From positions 1,302,001 through 1,366,000 of the forward strand of contig NZ_JBHTDN010000001.1 in NCBI RefSeq assembly GCF_042666505.1: a stretch of 64,000 nucleotides of DNA, in the 5' to 3' direction. Each line of letters begins with the position of its first letter. The first letter of the stretch is position 1. Position numbers and translations under genes: made by a program. Shown here piece by piece: positions 16,248-24,731 of the stretch. The stretch comes from Parapedobacter sp042666505. GTDB taxonomy: Bacteria > Bacteroidota > Bacteroidia > Sphingobacteriales > Sphingobacteriaceae. The notes beneath the pieces were generated by a model. That model was not told the origin of the DNA. It saw only the letters and a program-made list of their open reading frames with translations, and ran no database searches.

Positions 16248-17015
16248 TTAGGGCGCCATATCCAACACCAGACCGTCATATGCCAGTGAAATCCCTTTGG
16301 GTAACTCCCGGTCTACCTCCTCGTGTAGCCCCAGCCTATGACTTATATGGGTGAAGTAGGTTTGTGCAGCTCCAACACGTTGAGCGAAAGCAATCGCTTC
16401 ATCCAACGTGAAATGGGAAATATGCGGATCCCGCTGCAAAGCATTAACGACTAATATCTTCGTTCCAATAATTTTCCTGACTTGTGAATCGCTTACCGTT
16501 TTGGCATCCGTTATGTACGTAAAGTCACCCAATCGGAAGCCCAGCACGGGCATCATGTAATGCATGACCTCTATGGGAATAATTTTCTCACCGAACAGGG
16601 AAAAAGGCGACAACGTGATCTCGTGAAGCTCCAGTTGAGGAACCCCTGGATACTTCTTTGCGGCAAATGCATAGTAAAATTCACGTTTCAGTGCTTCATG
16701 CACTTCACGGGTTCCATAAATATCAATAGCTCCCCCTTGCTGCCTATTAAACGCCCGAACGTCGTCCAACCCGGCTATGTGGTCTTTATGAGAATGCGTA
16801 AACAGAATCGCATCCAAGTGGTCGATATGCTCACGCAACATTTGATACCGAAAATCGGGCCCCGTATCGATAATGATATTTTTATCGGCTAGCTGCAGCA
16901 ATACCGATGAACGAAGGCGCTTGTCTCTGGGATCTGAAGAGCTACATACCTCGCAATCGCACGCGATTACAGGAATACCTTGTGATGTTCCGGTTCCTAA
17001 AAATCTTATCGTCAA
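16248..17015 (-). CDS. MBL-fold metallohydrolase, PhnP-like
   Basis: The 255-residue protein is a metallo-beta-lactamase-fold phosphodiesterase-type enzyme. The dinuclear metal motif THSHKDH is at about 73-79 and FLGTGTSQG is at the N-terminus. The CDCEVC cluster at about 19-24 is the extra zinc site of the PhnP subgroup, whose studied members cleave cyclic ribose phosphodiesters. There are no phosphonate genes here, so the substrate is not known. The only start fitting the family N-terminus is TTG at 17015, overlapping the TGA stop of the upstream gene (TTGA), which implies coupled translation. Confidence 0.88.
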   Translation of the reverse strand: MTIRFLGTGTSQGIPVIACDCEVCSSSDPRDKRLRSSVLLQLADKNIIIDTGPDFRYQMLREHIDHLDAILFTHSHKDHIAGLDDVRAFNRQQGGAIDIYGTREVHEALKREFYYAFAAKKYPGVPQLELHEITLSPFSLFGEKIIPIEVMHYMMPVLGFRLGDFTYITDAKTVSDSQVRKIIGTKILVVNALQRDPHISHFTLDEAIAFAQRVGAAQTYFTHISHRLGLHEEVDRELPKGISLAYDGLVLDMAP

Positions 17016-17284
17016 ATCGCTAGTTTGGTTTGTTTGATACTTCGTAAAAATTGCCGTTGTTTATCGTTCAAGGAACCTTCATCCAACGACATGTCGCGTA
17101 ATATACTTACCAGTGCTCCGATCTTCATTTCTAAATTCGAAAACCGATTAACAACCACCACCTTGTTACTTTGCAATACGCACGCACCGGTCTTGAAATT
17201 GCCCTTCTCATACCGAACCCGGTAGCCAAACTCCTTTAATAAGGACTCCAGTTTTTCCAAACTATGTTGTGTATTGGGTAGCAA
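17012..17284 (-). CDS. Conserved hypothetical protein of Bacteroidota type, 90 residues
   Basis: I do not recognise a named family. The protein is small and soluble, with a predicted alpha/beta start (LEKLESLLKEFGYRVRYEKG), a beta-rich centre (GACVLQSNKVVVVNRFSNLE) and a helical, basic C-terminus. The start is probably TTG at 17284; no ATG is available before the conserved-looking part. Its stop overlaps the start of the PhnP-like hydrolase by four bases, so the two are made together and may act in one pathway. Confidence 0.6.
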   Translation of the reverse strand: MLPNTQHSLEKLESLLKEFGYRVRYEKGNFKTGACVLQSNKVVVVNRFSNLEMKIGALVSILRDMSLDEGSLNDKQRQFLRSIKQTKLAI

Positions 17285-17379
17285 TGATTTTTCCTTTTTG
17301 ACGTGCCAAAATACGATTCATCCCATGAAATCCCAAAACTGTTTTATCCACAGCCCGGCAAGAGCTGTCGCGGACCAGA

Positions 17380-18396
17380 TCAAGTCCGCTTCAAAAACAC
17401 GCGCTTCCATAAATCCTGCATAAATCCGAGACCATAAGCAATCAATTGGACATATGCAGCAACGACGCTAAGCGCAGCCACGCGAAGACGGCGCGTTTTT
17501 ATCCAGGAGTGAAAAAAAATAAGAAATGTGTATACGACGATAAGCACATCGGATAGCATCGCTAGGTTAGGAATGTACCCCCTTGAGGCAGGTGTTTCCC
17601 AAAAGAAACAACCATTCAACAGGAGCGATATGCACAAAAAGCAAACAAACACGGCAGGAAAAAAGTGAACAAGTTTCAGCTCTTTTGGAAAATGCTTATA
17701 AATATTAATCCGGGCGCGCCCAAAGAAATGCAGCTGCCTAAAAAACTGCCTGAAATCTGTTCGACGTTTGTGATACACCACTGCTTCCGGAATCAAGCCT
17801 ATCTTGAACCCCGACGCTTGGATCCGTATGCTGTATTCGATATCTTCACCCAGTCGCGTGAGTTTAAAACCTCCTATTTGTTCCCATACTTTTCGCGATA
17901 CTCCCATATTGAAACTACGCGGATGGAAAGTGCCGATATGCTTTTTATTACCACGTATTCCTCCGGTGGTAAAGGGCGATGTCATGGAATAGCTAATAGC
18001 TTGCTGTATGGGTGTAAAGGTTTCATGCGCTGCATCCGGACCGCCATATGCGTCCAATGGCGTTTTTTGCAAGTAGGCTGCCACAATAGTCAGATAATCA
18101 GACGGGACCAAGCAATCTGAATCGAAGATCACAAAGTAATCTCCTTGCGCACGTTCAAAACCAAAATTCCGTGTAAACCCCTGTCCTTCGTTCGGCTTGA
18201 CATAATAATGAACGTCAAGCCGATCCCGGTACCCTTCCACAATTCCCCGTGCGTCGCGCACGGACCCATCCTCTATTACCAACACTTCAAATCGCTTATA
18301 GGTCTGCCGGGTAAGGCTATCCAGTAATTCGTCAACTTCCTGTGGTCGATTATACAGCGGAATAATCAGGGAAAAAAAAATCGATTGCATTGCCAT
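17380..18396 (-). CDS. Family 2 glycosyltransferase with C-terminal membrane segments
   Basis: The 338-residue GT-A enzyme begins with the nucleotide-sugar binding fold (SLIIPLYNRPQEVDELLDSL, then VLVIEDGS). A DxD-type metal motif is seen in VIFDSDCLVPSDY. A middle section contains GGFKLTRLGEDIEYSIRIQ, the ED-type acceptor-side motif. The last 110 residues hold two to three hydrophobic helices, so it works at the inner membrane, probably on a cell-surface polysaccharide or glycolipid. Its ATG overlaps the TAA stop of the next glycosyltransferase by one base (TAATG), a sign of coupled translation. Confidence 0.9.
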   Translation of the reverse strand: MAMQSIFFSLIIPLYNRPQEVDELLDSLTRQTYKRFEVLVIEDGSVRDARGIVEGYRDRLDVHYYVKPNEGQGFTRNFGFERAQGDYFVIFDSDCLVPSDYLTIVAAYLQKTPLDAYGGPDAAHETFTPIQQAISYSMTSPFTTGGIRGNKKHIGTFHPRSFNMGVSRKVWEQIGGFKLTRLGEDIEYSIRIQASGFKIGLIPEAVVYHKRRTDFRQFFRQLHFFGRARINIYKHFPKELKLVHFFPAVFVCFLCISLLLNGCFFWETPASRGYIPNLAMLSDVLIVVYTFLIFFHSWIKTRRLRVAALSVVAAYVQLIAYGLGFMQDLWKRVFLKRT

Positions 18397-19346
18397 TAAA
18401 TGACTTTCTCGATCTGATAGTTATTACGTTCGGCACTGCTACGGGAGACCAATTCAGCTATAAAACCTGTAAGAAACAACTGTGTTCCAATCACAATCGC
18501 TATCAATGCAAAGAAAAAAAGTGGTTGTTCAGTAACATTGCGATAAGGACTTTGATTGGCGATGCTGACCAGTTTCTCAACAATAAGCCATATGGCAATT
18601 ACAAATCCGGCAAAAAAACTCAATACGCCCATCGTCCCAAAAAAATGCATGGGCCGCTTTCCGAATTTACCGACAAAAAAGATAGAGAGCAGATCTAAAA
18701 AACCTTTGATAAACCTTCCCGGACCGAATTTCGTTTTTCCGTATTTGCGCGGATAGTGCTGCACCACCTGTTCATCGATTCGCTTGAACCCCGCCCATTT
18801 TGCAATAACCGGAATATATCGGTGCATTTCCCCGTAAACTTCAATACTTTTAACTACTTCCTTTTTATATGCTTTGAGACCGCAATTAAAATCATGGAGG
18901 TTATGGATACCCGACATGCTCCGGGTTACTGAATTAAAAAGCTTTGTGGGAATGGTTTTGCTAGGTGGATCATGACGCTGTTGTTTCCATCCGGATACTA
19001 AATCAAAGTCCTCGTGGATTATACGTCGGTACAGCTCAGGTATTTCATCTGGGCTATCCTGTAGATCCGCATCCATGGTGATAACTACATCGCCTTGGGC
19101 AGCCGCAAAACCGACGTTGAGTGCGGCAGATTTCCCGTAATTCCGACGGAATTTCACCGCCGTTATTTTAGGGTTCATTGCCTTTAGTCCCTCAATAACC
19201 ATCCATGATCCGTCGGTGCTGCCGTCGTCCACCAGGATAATTTCGTAGGTGAACCGATGCTCGTCCATTACGCGCCTGATCCAAGCCGTTAGCTCCGGCA
19301 GTGAATCAACCTCGTTATACAAAGGGACGACAATTGAAATATCCAT
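18396..19346 (-). CDS. Family 2 glycosyltransferase, DPM1/GtrB-like polyprenyl-phosphate type
   Basis: The 316-residue protein begins MDISIVVPLYNEVDSLPELT and carries VDDGSTDGSW and the metal-binding MDADLQDSPDEIPEL typical of enzymes that load a sugar onto polyprenyl phosphate. Two hydrophobic helices (about 230-300) anchor the C-terminus, as in GtrB. The likely product is a lipid-linked sugar donor used on the periplasmic side. The ATG at 19346 is taken rather than the GTG one codon earlier. It lies seven bases downstream of the DUF4199 gene and overlaps the next glycosyltransferase by one base. Confidence 0.92.
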   Translation of the reverse strand: MDISIVVPLYNEVDSLPELTAWIRRVMDEHRFTYEIILVDDGSTDGSWMVIEGLKAMNPKITAVKFRRNYGKSAALNVGFAAAQGDVVITMDADLQDSPDEIPELYRRIIHEDFDLVSGWKQQRHDPPSKTIPTKLFNSVTRSMSGIHNLHDFNCGLKAYKKEVVKSIEVYGEMHRYIPVIAKWAGFKRIDEQVVQHYPRKYGKTKFGPGRFIKGFLDLLSIFFVGKFGKRPMHFFGTMGVLSFFAGFVIAIWLIVEKLVSIANQSPYRNVTEQPLFFFALIAIVIGTQLFLTGFIAELVSRSSAERNNYQIEKVI

Positions 19347-19352
19347 CACCGG

Positions 19353-19934
19353 CTACTCCTCTTCTATCGGTGCAAACATCGGCTTCGAACGCTTAAAAAT
19401 TGTAGCAAAAATCATCGCTACCACAAATGTGATAATAATCATTATGGCGTACGACTTTAAACGTTGTCCCCATGTCATATTTGCCGCATCCTCAATCGCC
19501 TTGTCGAGTTGCTCGGTCGCTTTGTCTATCTGGTCGTCAGCCATTCCCTGATTCTCCATGAACACGATTGTATTGTTCTGGACGTTCATTAGCAAACGCT
19601 CCTGGATACCCGGTTCAACAAATTGCTCAAACAGTAAACTGACCGCCGAAGAAATTGCCCAGGCAATAAAAAGCATGACAAATATACCGATTAGAGCCTG
19701 TTTGAACGTCCAATAACCCCCTACGCTTTTCCGCAGACGAATACAAAACAAAAGGGTTATAATGAGCAACACTACATACATCGATATTGACCCGAACGAA
19801 GTGACGATAAATGATGACGAGGACACCAGCCAATAAAGCATAAGTATCCCCAACGCAGCGCTGATGCCTCCGAGATAGATTCCCAAAGACGCTCCCTCTT
19901 TTTTTATCTGACTTTCAAATGCTTGCTGTTCCAT
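19353..19934 (-). CDS. DUF4199 family membrane protein
   Basis: A 193-residue protein with four hydrophobic segments (about 18-38, 43-62, 80-105 and 162-180). A helical polar stretch between segments 3 and 4 includes MENQGMADDQIDKATEQL. This layout is that of DUF4199, a Bacteroidota family of unknown function usually found beside family 2 glycosyltransferases and dihydroorotase-like genes, as here. It is tightly packed between an unknown protein and the GtrB-like enzyme, and may assist membrane glycan assembly (inference). Confidence 0.85.
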   Translation of the reverse strand: MEQQAFESQIKKEGASLGIYLGGISAALGILMLYWLVSSSSFIVTSFGSISMYVVLLIITLLFCIRLRKSVGGYWTFKQALIGIFVMLFIAWAISSAVSLLFEQFVEPGIQERLLMNVQNNTIVFMENQGMADDQIDKATEQLDKAIEDAANMTWGQRLKSYAIMIIITFVVAMIFATIFKRSKPMFAPIEEE

Positions 19935-19955
19935 GATGAATTGTGATTTGATGAT

Positions 19956-20633
19956 TCAAGAATACCTACGGGAATAATGAACTAATAGCTGATATACGGC
20001 CCGGTCAAAGGCTGGGTTTGCACTGTGATGGAGATAGACTTCCAAATCTTCAGTTGTCGGATGCTGCTCGTAAAAGAATCCCATCATGGGATAAAATAAC
20101 TCGGCCAATTCCTGTTCGGGCGCGATCTTTCGGGCGACTTTGGCGATTTCTTCGTAAGAACTATCTACCAGAATCTGATGCGCGATCACCGGCTCATAGA
20201 TGCGGTGTTCATCCTGAAACTCATCTTCGTCCACCAGCAAAAACTCCCTTAAATAATCGTCCAGCTGAGGTTCGATCTGTTCATCGAAACATTCCCTCAA
20301 ATAGAGCAGCACATTCAGCAGTTCCGTTCCCCGATCGATGGTTTGATTCTCGATATCTTCCCATTCTTCTGATTCCAGGTAATCGCCTTCTAATTTTTCC
20401 ACGTCAGCAGCGAAGAAATTCAACAGCAGCAAGTCGAACAGGATTTCCCGAAGCTCTTCAAATTGCGGATGATCATCAAATGCCTCGTCCATCAACGAGA
20501 CTTTCTCCAGATACGCCCGGTCTCCTGCAAAAATCTCAGCGAGCCGGCGAAGCAAATCGCTTCCCTTTGTCTGCTTTATCGAGCTATACGACTGTATGCA
20601 AGCTTCGAGTGCGTGCGAAATATAAACGTCCAT
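19956..20633 (-). CDS. Hypothetical acidic helical protein, 225 residues
   Basis: I do not recognise a named family. The sequence is strongly acidic and helix-rich (EELREILFDLLLLNFFAADV, EEIAKVARKIAPEQELAELF), without signal peptide or membrane segments, and has a weakly repeated helical-hairpin look. It starts with ATG at 20633, two bases after the dihydroorotase-like gene stops, and is followed 21 bases later by DUF4199. Its fixed place in this operon suggests a shared role, but none can be assigned. Confidence 0.65.
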   Translation of the reverse strand: MDVYISHALEACIQSYSSIKQTKGSDLLRRLAEIFAGDRAYLEKVSLMDEAFDDHPQFEELREILFDLLLLNFFAADVEKLEGDYLESEEWEDIENQTIDRGTELLNVLLYLRECFDEQIEPQLDDYLREFLLVDEDEFQDEHRIYEPVIAHQILVDSSYEEIAKVARKIAPEQELAELFYPMMGFFYEQHPTTEDLEVYLHHSANPAFDRAVYQLLVHYSRRYS

Positions 20634-20635
20634 GA

Positions 20636-21904
20636 TTATTGTGTGTTTATAATTTGACGTTTGTTGATGACCATTGTTACTTTCCCTTTCAGCTCTTTCC
20701 CCAGCAAAGGACTGTTACTCGATTTAGAACGATTGGATTCGGAATCAAACCGCCACGTCTTTTCGGCATCGAACAGGATAAAATTACCCTGGACCTGTTC
20801 GCCGAACTCCGGCTGGGGTATCTCCAACACACGCCGAGGCCCTACCGCCAATTTATCGACCAACCGATCAACCGTCAGTCCCGCCTCGAGCGCCAGTGGT
20901 AACAAGGTTTGCAAGCCAATTATTCCATCCGCTGCGATTTGGTATTCGACGTTTTTGTATTCAATTTCATGCGGCGTGTGCTGAGAAACAATGGCATCGA
21001 TCGTGTCGTCGTTCAACCCGTCAAGTAACGCCTTGACGTCGGTCTGAGTCCGCAACGGAGGGCTCACTTTGTAGTTGCTATCAAAACCAGCGATTAACTG
21101 ATCGGTCATGATCAGATGATGGACGGCTACGTCACACGTTACCCGCGCCCCTCTCTTCTTGGCTTCCCGTATAAGTGCCACGCTTTCGGCGGTGCTGATG
21201 GTGGTAAAGTGTATCCGAGCATCATTGTATTCAGCGAGATAGAGGTCGCGCGCCACCATTAACGCTTCAGCCATATTGGGATTCCCCTTCATCCCCAGAT
21301 ATGTACTTATCGGCCCCTCGTTCATTTTGCCTCCCGCAGCCACTGAAGCATCCTCCGGATATGAAATAATCAGCCCTCCAAACCCTTTACTATATAACAG
21401 CGCCCGGCTCATCAATCCCGCTTGCTGTACGGGCCTGTCTCCATCGCAAAAAGCCACGGCACCCGCCAACTTCATGTCGTACAGTTCGGCCAGCTCACTG
21501 CCCTCGCGCTTTTTGCTGACCGTACCTATGGGATGCACATCAACCGGCAACGATGCAGCCCGATTGACAATCAGCGCTACTTCAGACCGGCTGTGTACCG
21601 GTGGATGTGTGTTGGGATGAACAGCGACACCGGTTACTCCCCCCGCCAGGGCTGCCGCTGAACCCGATAGGATATCCTCTTTCGTTTCTAAGCCGGGCTC
21701 GCCAAAGTTGACATTCATATCGAAAAACCCCGGCACCAGATACTGACCTTCCGCGTCGAAAGCATTGAAATCATCCCTGTCGCCTTCGATTTGCTCCGCA
21801 ATCTTGACGACCACCCCTTTTTCCAATAACACATCCCATTTTTTTCCGTGGAAAGGAGTGCTTGGGAAGATAATCTGAGCAGATTTAATGAGTAAATTAT
21901 CCAT
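20636..21904 (-). CDS. Dihydroorotase-like protein lacking catalytic residues (PyrC/PyrX-type pseudoenzyme)
   Basis: The 422-residue amidohydrolase-fold protein aligns with class I dihydroorotase throughout: PGFFDMNVNFGEPGLETKED, then YKVSPPLRT, and a C-terminal region with GIIGLQTLLPLALE. The zinc-binding HxH is replaced by N64-V-N66. The conserved His of the HCED-like motif is replaced (SYPEDAS), and the catalytic Asp of TDHAPH is Gln308 (SQHTPH). Such changes occur in PyrX-type proteins, which act as structural partners of aspartate carbamoyltransferase rather than enzymes. Whether this one does is unknown; a true PyrC would have to be elsewhere. It heads a minus-strand operon ending in two glycosyltransferases. 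Confidence 0.85.
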   Translation of the reverse strand: MDNLLIKSAQIIFPSTPFHGKKWDVLLEKGVVVKIAEQIEGDRDDFNAFDAEGQYLVPGFFDMNVNFGEPGLETKEDILSGSAAALAGGVTGVAVHPNTHPPVHSRSEVALIVNRAASLPVDVHPIGTVSKKREGSELAELYDMKLAGAVAFCDGDRPVQQAGLMSRALLYSKGFGGLIISYPEDASVAAGGKMNEGPISTYLGMKGNPNMAEALMVARDLYLAEYNDARIHFTTISTAESVALIREAKKRGARVTCDVAVHHLIMTDQLIAGFDSNYKVSPPLRTQTDVKALLDGLNDDTIDAIVSQHTPHEIEYKNVEYQIAADGIIGLQTLLPLALEAGLTVDRLVDKLAVGPRRVLEIPQPEFGEQVQGNFILFDAEKTWRFDSESNRSKSSNSPLLGKELKGKVTMVINKRQIINTQ

Positions 21905-21990
21905 GTACGTAATAAGACGAAATAGGTGCTAATAAGACCGGAAAGTTGATTTTTAATGGAATTACGGTAGCGTGTACTTTCATTAAAGAA

Positions 21991-21998
21991 CAAAAGTA
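21991..21998 (-). promoter_or_regulatory. Candidate promoter for the dihydroorotase-like operon
   Basis: The minus strand reads TACTTTTG (TAnnTTTG), with a TTG 17 bases upstream. Transcription would start about 80 bases before the ATG at 21904, within the gap after ubiX. Confidence 0.55.
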
Positions 21999-22022
21999 CA
22001 AAATCGATAGCAATGCAACTAT

Positions 22023-22598
22023 TTATTTTTGAAAATACGGATTTCCCCATTCGTAACCCCCAGATTCCAGTCCGGCCAACTCCATCACCCGGTCGATCAC
22101 GGTGGATACCAAGGCTTCAAAATCACGGGGCAGGCTATAAAACGATGGGCTCGCCGGGCAGATAATGCCACCCGCATCGGTAACGATTTGCATGTTTCGC
22201 AAATGAATGTTACTCAACGGCGTTTCCCTCGGAACCAAGATAAGTCTTCTGCGCTCTTTCAAAATCACATCCGCTGCTCTACTGGTCAAGTCGGACGAAA
22301 TGCCCGCAGCAATTCTCGCCAGCGTGCCCATTGAACACGGACAGACAATCATCGTATCAAACTTAGCCGATCCGGATGCGAATGGCGCATAAAAATCATT
22401 CTTTTCATAAAATGAATAAGGGTATTTTGCATAATCGTCGTTACCCAACTCAAATTTCCAGACATCTTTAGCATTATCAGACATCACCACCCCGATTGCA
22501 TCGAGTTGATTTCGAAAAGCCATCAGCTTGTCAAGCAATACTTTTGCATAGATGGAGCCACTTGCTCCGGTGATGGCTACGACGATTTTTTTTGGCAT
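22023..22598 (-). CDS. ubiX: UbiX-family flavin prenyltransferase
   Basis: UbiX attaches a dimethylallyl group to FMN to make prenylated FMN, the cofactor of UbiD decarboxylases. The 191-residue flavoprotein has the N-terminal VVAITGASGSIYAKVLLDKL motif and the LILVPRETPLSNIHLRNM segment typical of the family. A middle serine-rich FMN loop is present (CPCSMGTLARIAAGISSDL). The ATG at 22598 is preceded by a good -7 element. No ubiD is visible in the window. Confidence 0.95.
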   Translation of the reverse strand: MPKKIVVAITGASGSIYAKVLLDKLMAFRNQLDAIGVVMSDNAKDVWKFELGNDDYAKYPYSFYEKNDFYAPFASGSAKFDTMIVCPCSMGTLARIAAGISSDLTSRAADVILKERRRLILVPRETPLSNIHLRNMQIVTDAGGIICPASPSFYSLPRDFEALVSTVIDRVMELAGLESGGYEWGNPYFQK

Positions 22599-22621
22599 AC
22601 CTTATACTCGTGAATATTTGC

Positions 22622-22629
22622 CAAACTTA
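22622..22629 (-). promoter_or_regulatory. Candidate -7 promoter element for ubiX
   Basis: The minus strand reads TAAGTTTG, an exact TAnnTTTG match, 23 bases before the ubiX ATG. It lies just after the terminator of the upstream exporter operon. Confidence 0.5.
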
Positions 22630-22653
22630 GGCAACTGGCCTTTTAAATGCAAA

Positions 22654-22679
22654 TAGCCCGTGGCAATAACCACGGGCTA
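22654..22679 (-). terminator. Terminator hairpin after the ABC-2 exporter operon
   Basis: TAGCCCGTGG (22654-22663) and CCACGGGCTA (22670-22679) form a perfect 10-bp stem with a 6-base loop. On the minus strand it is followed by a weak T-rich tail (ATTTGCATTT). It lies 27 bases past the permease stop codon, in the right place to separate the exporter operon from ubiX. Confidence 0.75.
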
Positions 22680-22705
22680 ATGACACCTGCATCCAACATG
22701 CCAAC

Positions 22706-23770
22706 TCAACGGGAGCGGATTTCTTTCCGCATGAAAGAAACGTAAGATAGGGCAAAGCATACTACCGTCGCCGCGATTAACCCGGTCAATTGCGGCCATA
22801 CCAGGAGCAGGCTCTGTCCCAGAGGCAGCGGACTCGGTATAGCACCGTATGCTTGTTCCATGGTCAATGGCCCTAAACTTCTAACAGACGGCACCAGTAA
22901 CGTGGTGGTGGCATCCGTATAGAGTTGACTAGGCACAATTCGCATCAGGTTTACGATAAACTGCTGATAACTAACAATCTGTTGAGGCGAGACCGCTAGA
23001 GAAGGCATTAGCGCCCGCGCTACCAGATTGGCGATAATCTGATAAAAAACGGTAAAGAACAGCCATACGGCGATAGCGGTAAGCGCAGATGTTGCTGCCT
23101 GCCGAAAGCGAATGGATAAAAAAACCGATAGGTTCAGCCAAAATGCCACATACAGCACGCTCAATAACAGAAAGCAAACAATCCTTAAAAATTCCTCTAC
23201 AGTTGGCGGAATGCCAATGATAAACATGCCGAATCCCATGACTAAAAAGCCCAGGGCAAAAAACATGACGCCAATAACCAGGAGTGCGGCGATAAACTTG
23301 GCATTGATCAGGTAGTCGCGATGGATCGGCTGGGCCATGATCCGGCTTAATGTACCCGAGTTCTGCTCGGAGTTGATGGCATCAAAACCGAGTCCTATTC
23401 CCAACAAAGGCCCCAGAAACCCTATAAAAACATGGAAAGGTGGCAGGGAACCGTCCGACAATGTAAATAGTTTCAAAAAGAAAAAAGGATCGTCTGCATC
23501 GCTGGCTTCCCGGGTTTCTTCCACCAGATTTGTTATGGACGTATACAACGACCCAAAACAGGTCAGAAGAATAAGGAATAGCAAAACATTAAAGCGCCAG
23601 CTTAGTACATGGTCCGAGATCTCCTTTTGAACGATCACCCAAAAGGGGTGACTGACGGTCAATGCCCTTCGCTCCTGTCGCTTTTTCATGTAGCGATCCA
23701 AAGATGCTATTGCCTGCGCAATCCATGGGGTAGCTTTCAATTGGCGGACAATATTATGCAGTTTTTCCAT
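22706..23770 (-). CDS. ABC-2 type transporter permease
   Basis: The 354-residue protein has a cytoplasmic N-terminal stretch of about 60 residues followed by six hydrophobic segments. A conserved-looking cytoplasmic loop reads AINSEQNSGTLSRIMAQPIH, the typical ABC-2 permease motif in exporters of the GldF/Nos/Yhh type. The gene overlaps its ATPase partner by 17 bases. The third member of the operon is a NEW3-domain secreted protein. The substrate is unknown. Confidence 0.9.
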   Translation of the reverse strand: MEKLHNIVRQLKATPWIAQAIASLDRYMKKRQERRALTVSHPFWVIVQKEISDHVLSWRFNVLLFLILLTCFGSLYTSITNLVEETREASDADDPFFFLKLFTLSDGSLPPFHVFIGFLGPLLGIGLGFDAINSEQNSGTLSRIMAQPIHRDYLINAKFIAALLVIGVMFFALGFLVMGFGMFIIGIPPTVEEFLRIVCFLLLSVLYVAFWLNLSVFLSIRFRQAATSALTAIAVWLFFTVFYQIIANLVARALMPSLAVSPQQIVSYQQFIVNLMRIVPSQLYTDATTTLLVPSVRSLGPLTMEQAYGAIPSPLPLGQSLLLVWPQLTGLIAATVVCFALSYVSFMRKEIRSR

Positions 23771-24728
23771 AGACCTCCCCTCCTTCGAAGTATTTTGTAT
23801 AGATATCGTCGAGACCGTATTCTTTGGTATGCAGGTACTTCAATGCAAAACCCGCATGGACGACAATACGCGCCACCTCTGCGGCTACGTCCCGTACACC
23901 CCCTACGTAGAGTCGCTCGTTTTTTATGCGGACAGAAACTACACCTTTCAATTCCAAGAGCCGGGATTCTAAGGCATCCCCTGTTCCGACTACCGTGGTT
24001 CCTTCAATTTCAGCCTCAACGATGTAGGGTTCTTGGTCGGAGAACAAGGCTTGAGACAGCTCCATGACATTTCCTTGGGCAAGCAACTTCCCCGCGACGA
24101 ATATACCGACCCGATCGCATACCTGCTGTACTTGATGAAGGTGATGCGACGAGAGCAAAACCGTAATGTGCTCTTCGCGGCTAAGGGTTACAATCAGATC
24201 GAGAAACTCCCGCACACCGATGGGGTCTATTCCGAGTGTCGGTTCGTCCAATATGATGACTTCTGGATTTTTAACCAGAACATCGGCCAGCCCCAAACGC
24301 TGACGCATACCCCGTGAATATTTACCTGCTTTTTTCTCCGACGCATCCTGCAATCCGATACGTTGGAGAAGCGCATCCACGCGCCGTCTCGCTTCTGGCC
24401 ACGAAAAGCCGTTGAGCCTCGCTGTATATAACAGGTTTTCGCGGCCACTCAGTTGTTCGTAAAAACCTACATCGTCCGGCAAGTACCCTACCCGACGCTT
24501 TACATCGATGGGATGTACCGTAGAGTCGATTCCACAAACTTTTACACACCCGGATGTAGGCTCGGTAAGCCCGAGCATCATCAAAATGGTCGTCGACTTT
24601 CCAGCACCGTTTGGCCCAAGCAATCCAAAAATCTCTCCTTTCCGGATTGACAAATCGAGGTGATCTACTGCCACAAAATCACCGTATTTCTTGGTCAGGC
24701 CCTCAAGTTGGATAATGGGTTGGTTCAC
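23754..24728 (-). CDS. ABC transporter ATP-binding protein
   Basis: A 324-residue ATPase with Walker A (GLLGPNGAGKSTT, about 35-47), ABC signature (YSRGMRQRLGLA) and Walker B (VIILDEPTLGIDP), plus a C-terminal extension of about 100 residues typical of ABC-2 drug or polymer exporters. The start is GTG at 24728, just behind the NEW3 gene stop. It overlaps the permease gene by 17 bases, so the pair is translationally coupled. Confidence 0.95.
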   Translation of the reverse strand: MNQPIIQLEGLTKKYGDFVAVDHLDLSIRKGEIFGLLGPNGAGKSTTILMMLGLTEPTSGCVKVCGIDSTVHPIDVKRRVGYLPDDVGFYEQLSGRENLLYTARLNGFSWPEARRRVDALLQRIGLQDASEKKAGKYSRGMRQRLGLADVLVKNPEVIILDEPTLGIDPIGVREFLDLIVTLSREEHITVLLSSHHLHQVQQVCDRVGIFVAGKLLAQGNVMELSQALFSDQEPYIVEAEIEGTTVVGTGDALESRLLELKGVVSVRIKNERLYVGGVRDVAAEVARIVVHAGFALKYLHTKEYGLDDIYTKYFEGGEVYGKTA

Positions 24729-24731
24729 GGG

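Noticed and set aside
20018..20635. A 205-codon plus-strand frame over the 225-residue unknown gene
   Set aside because: The minus-strand gene fits the operon by spacing on both sides; the plus frame is Pro/Arg/Ser-rich and has no promoter or neighbour.
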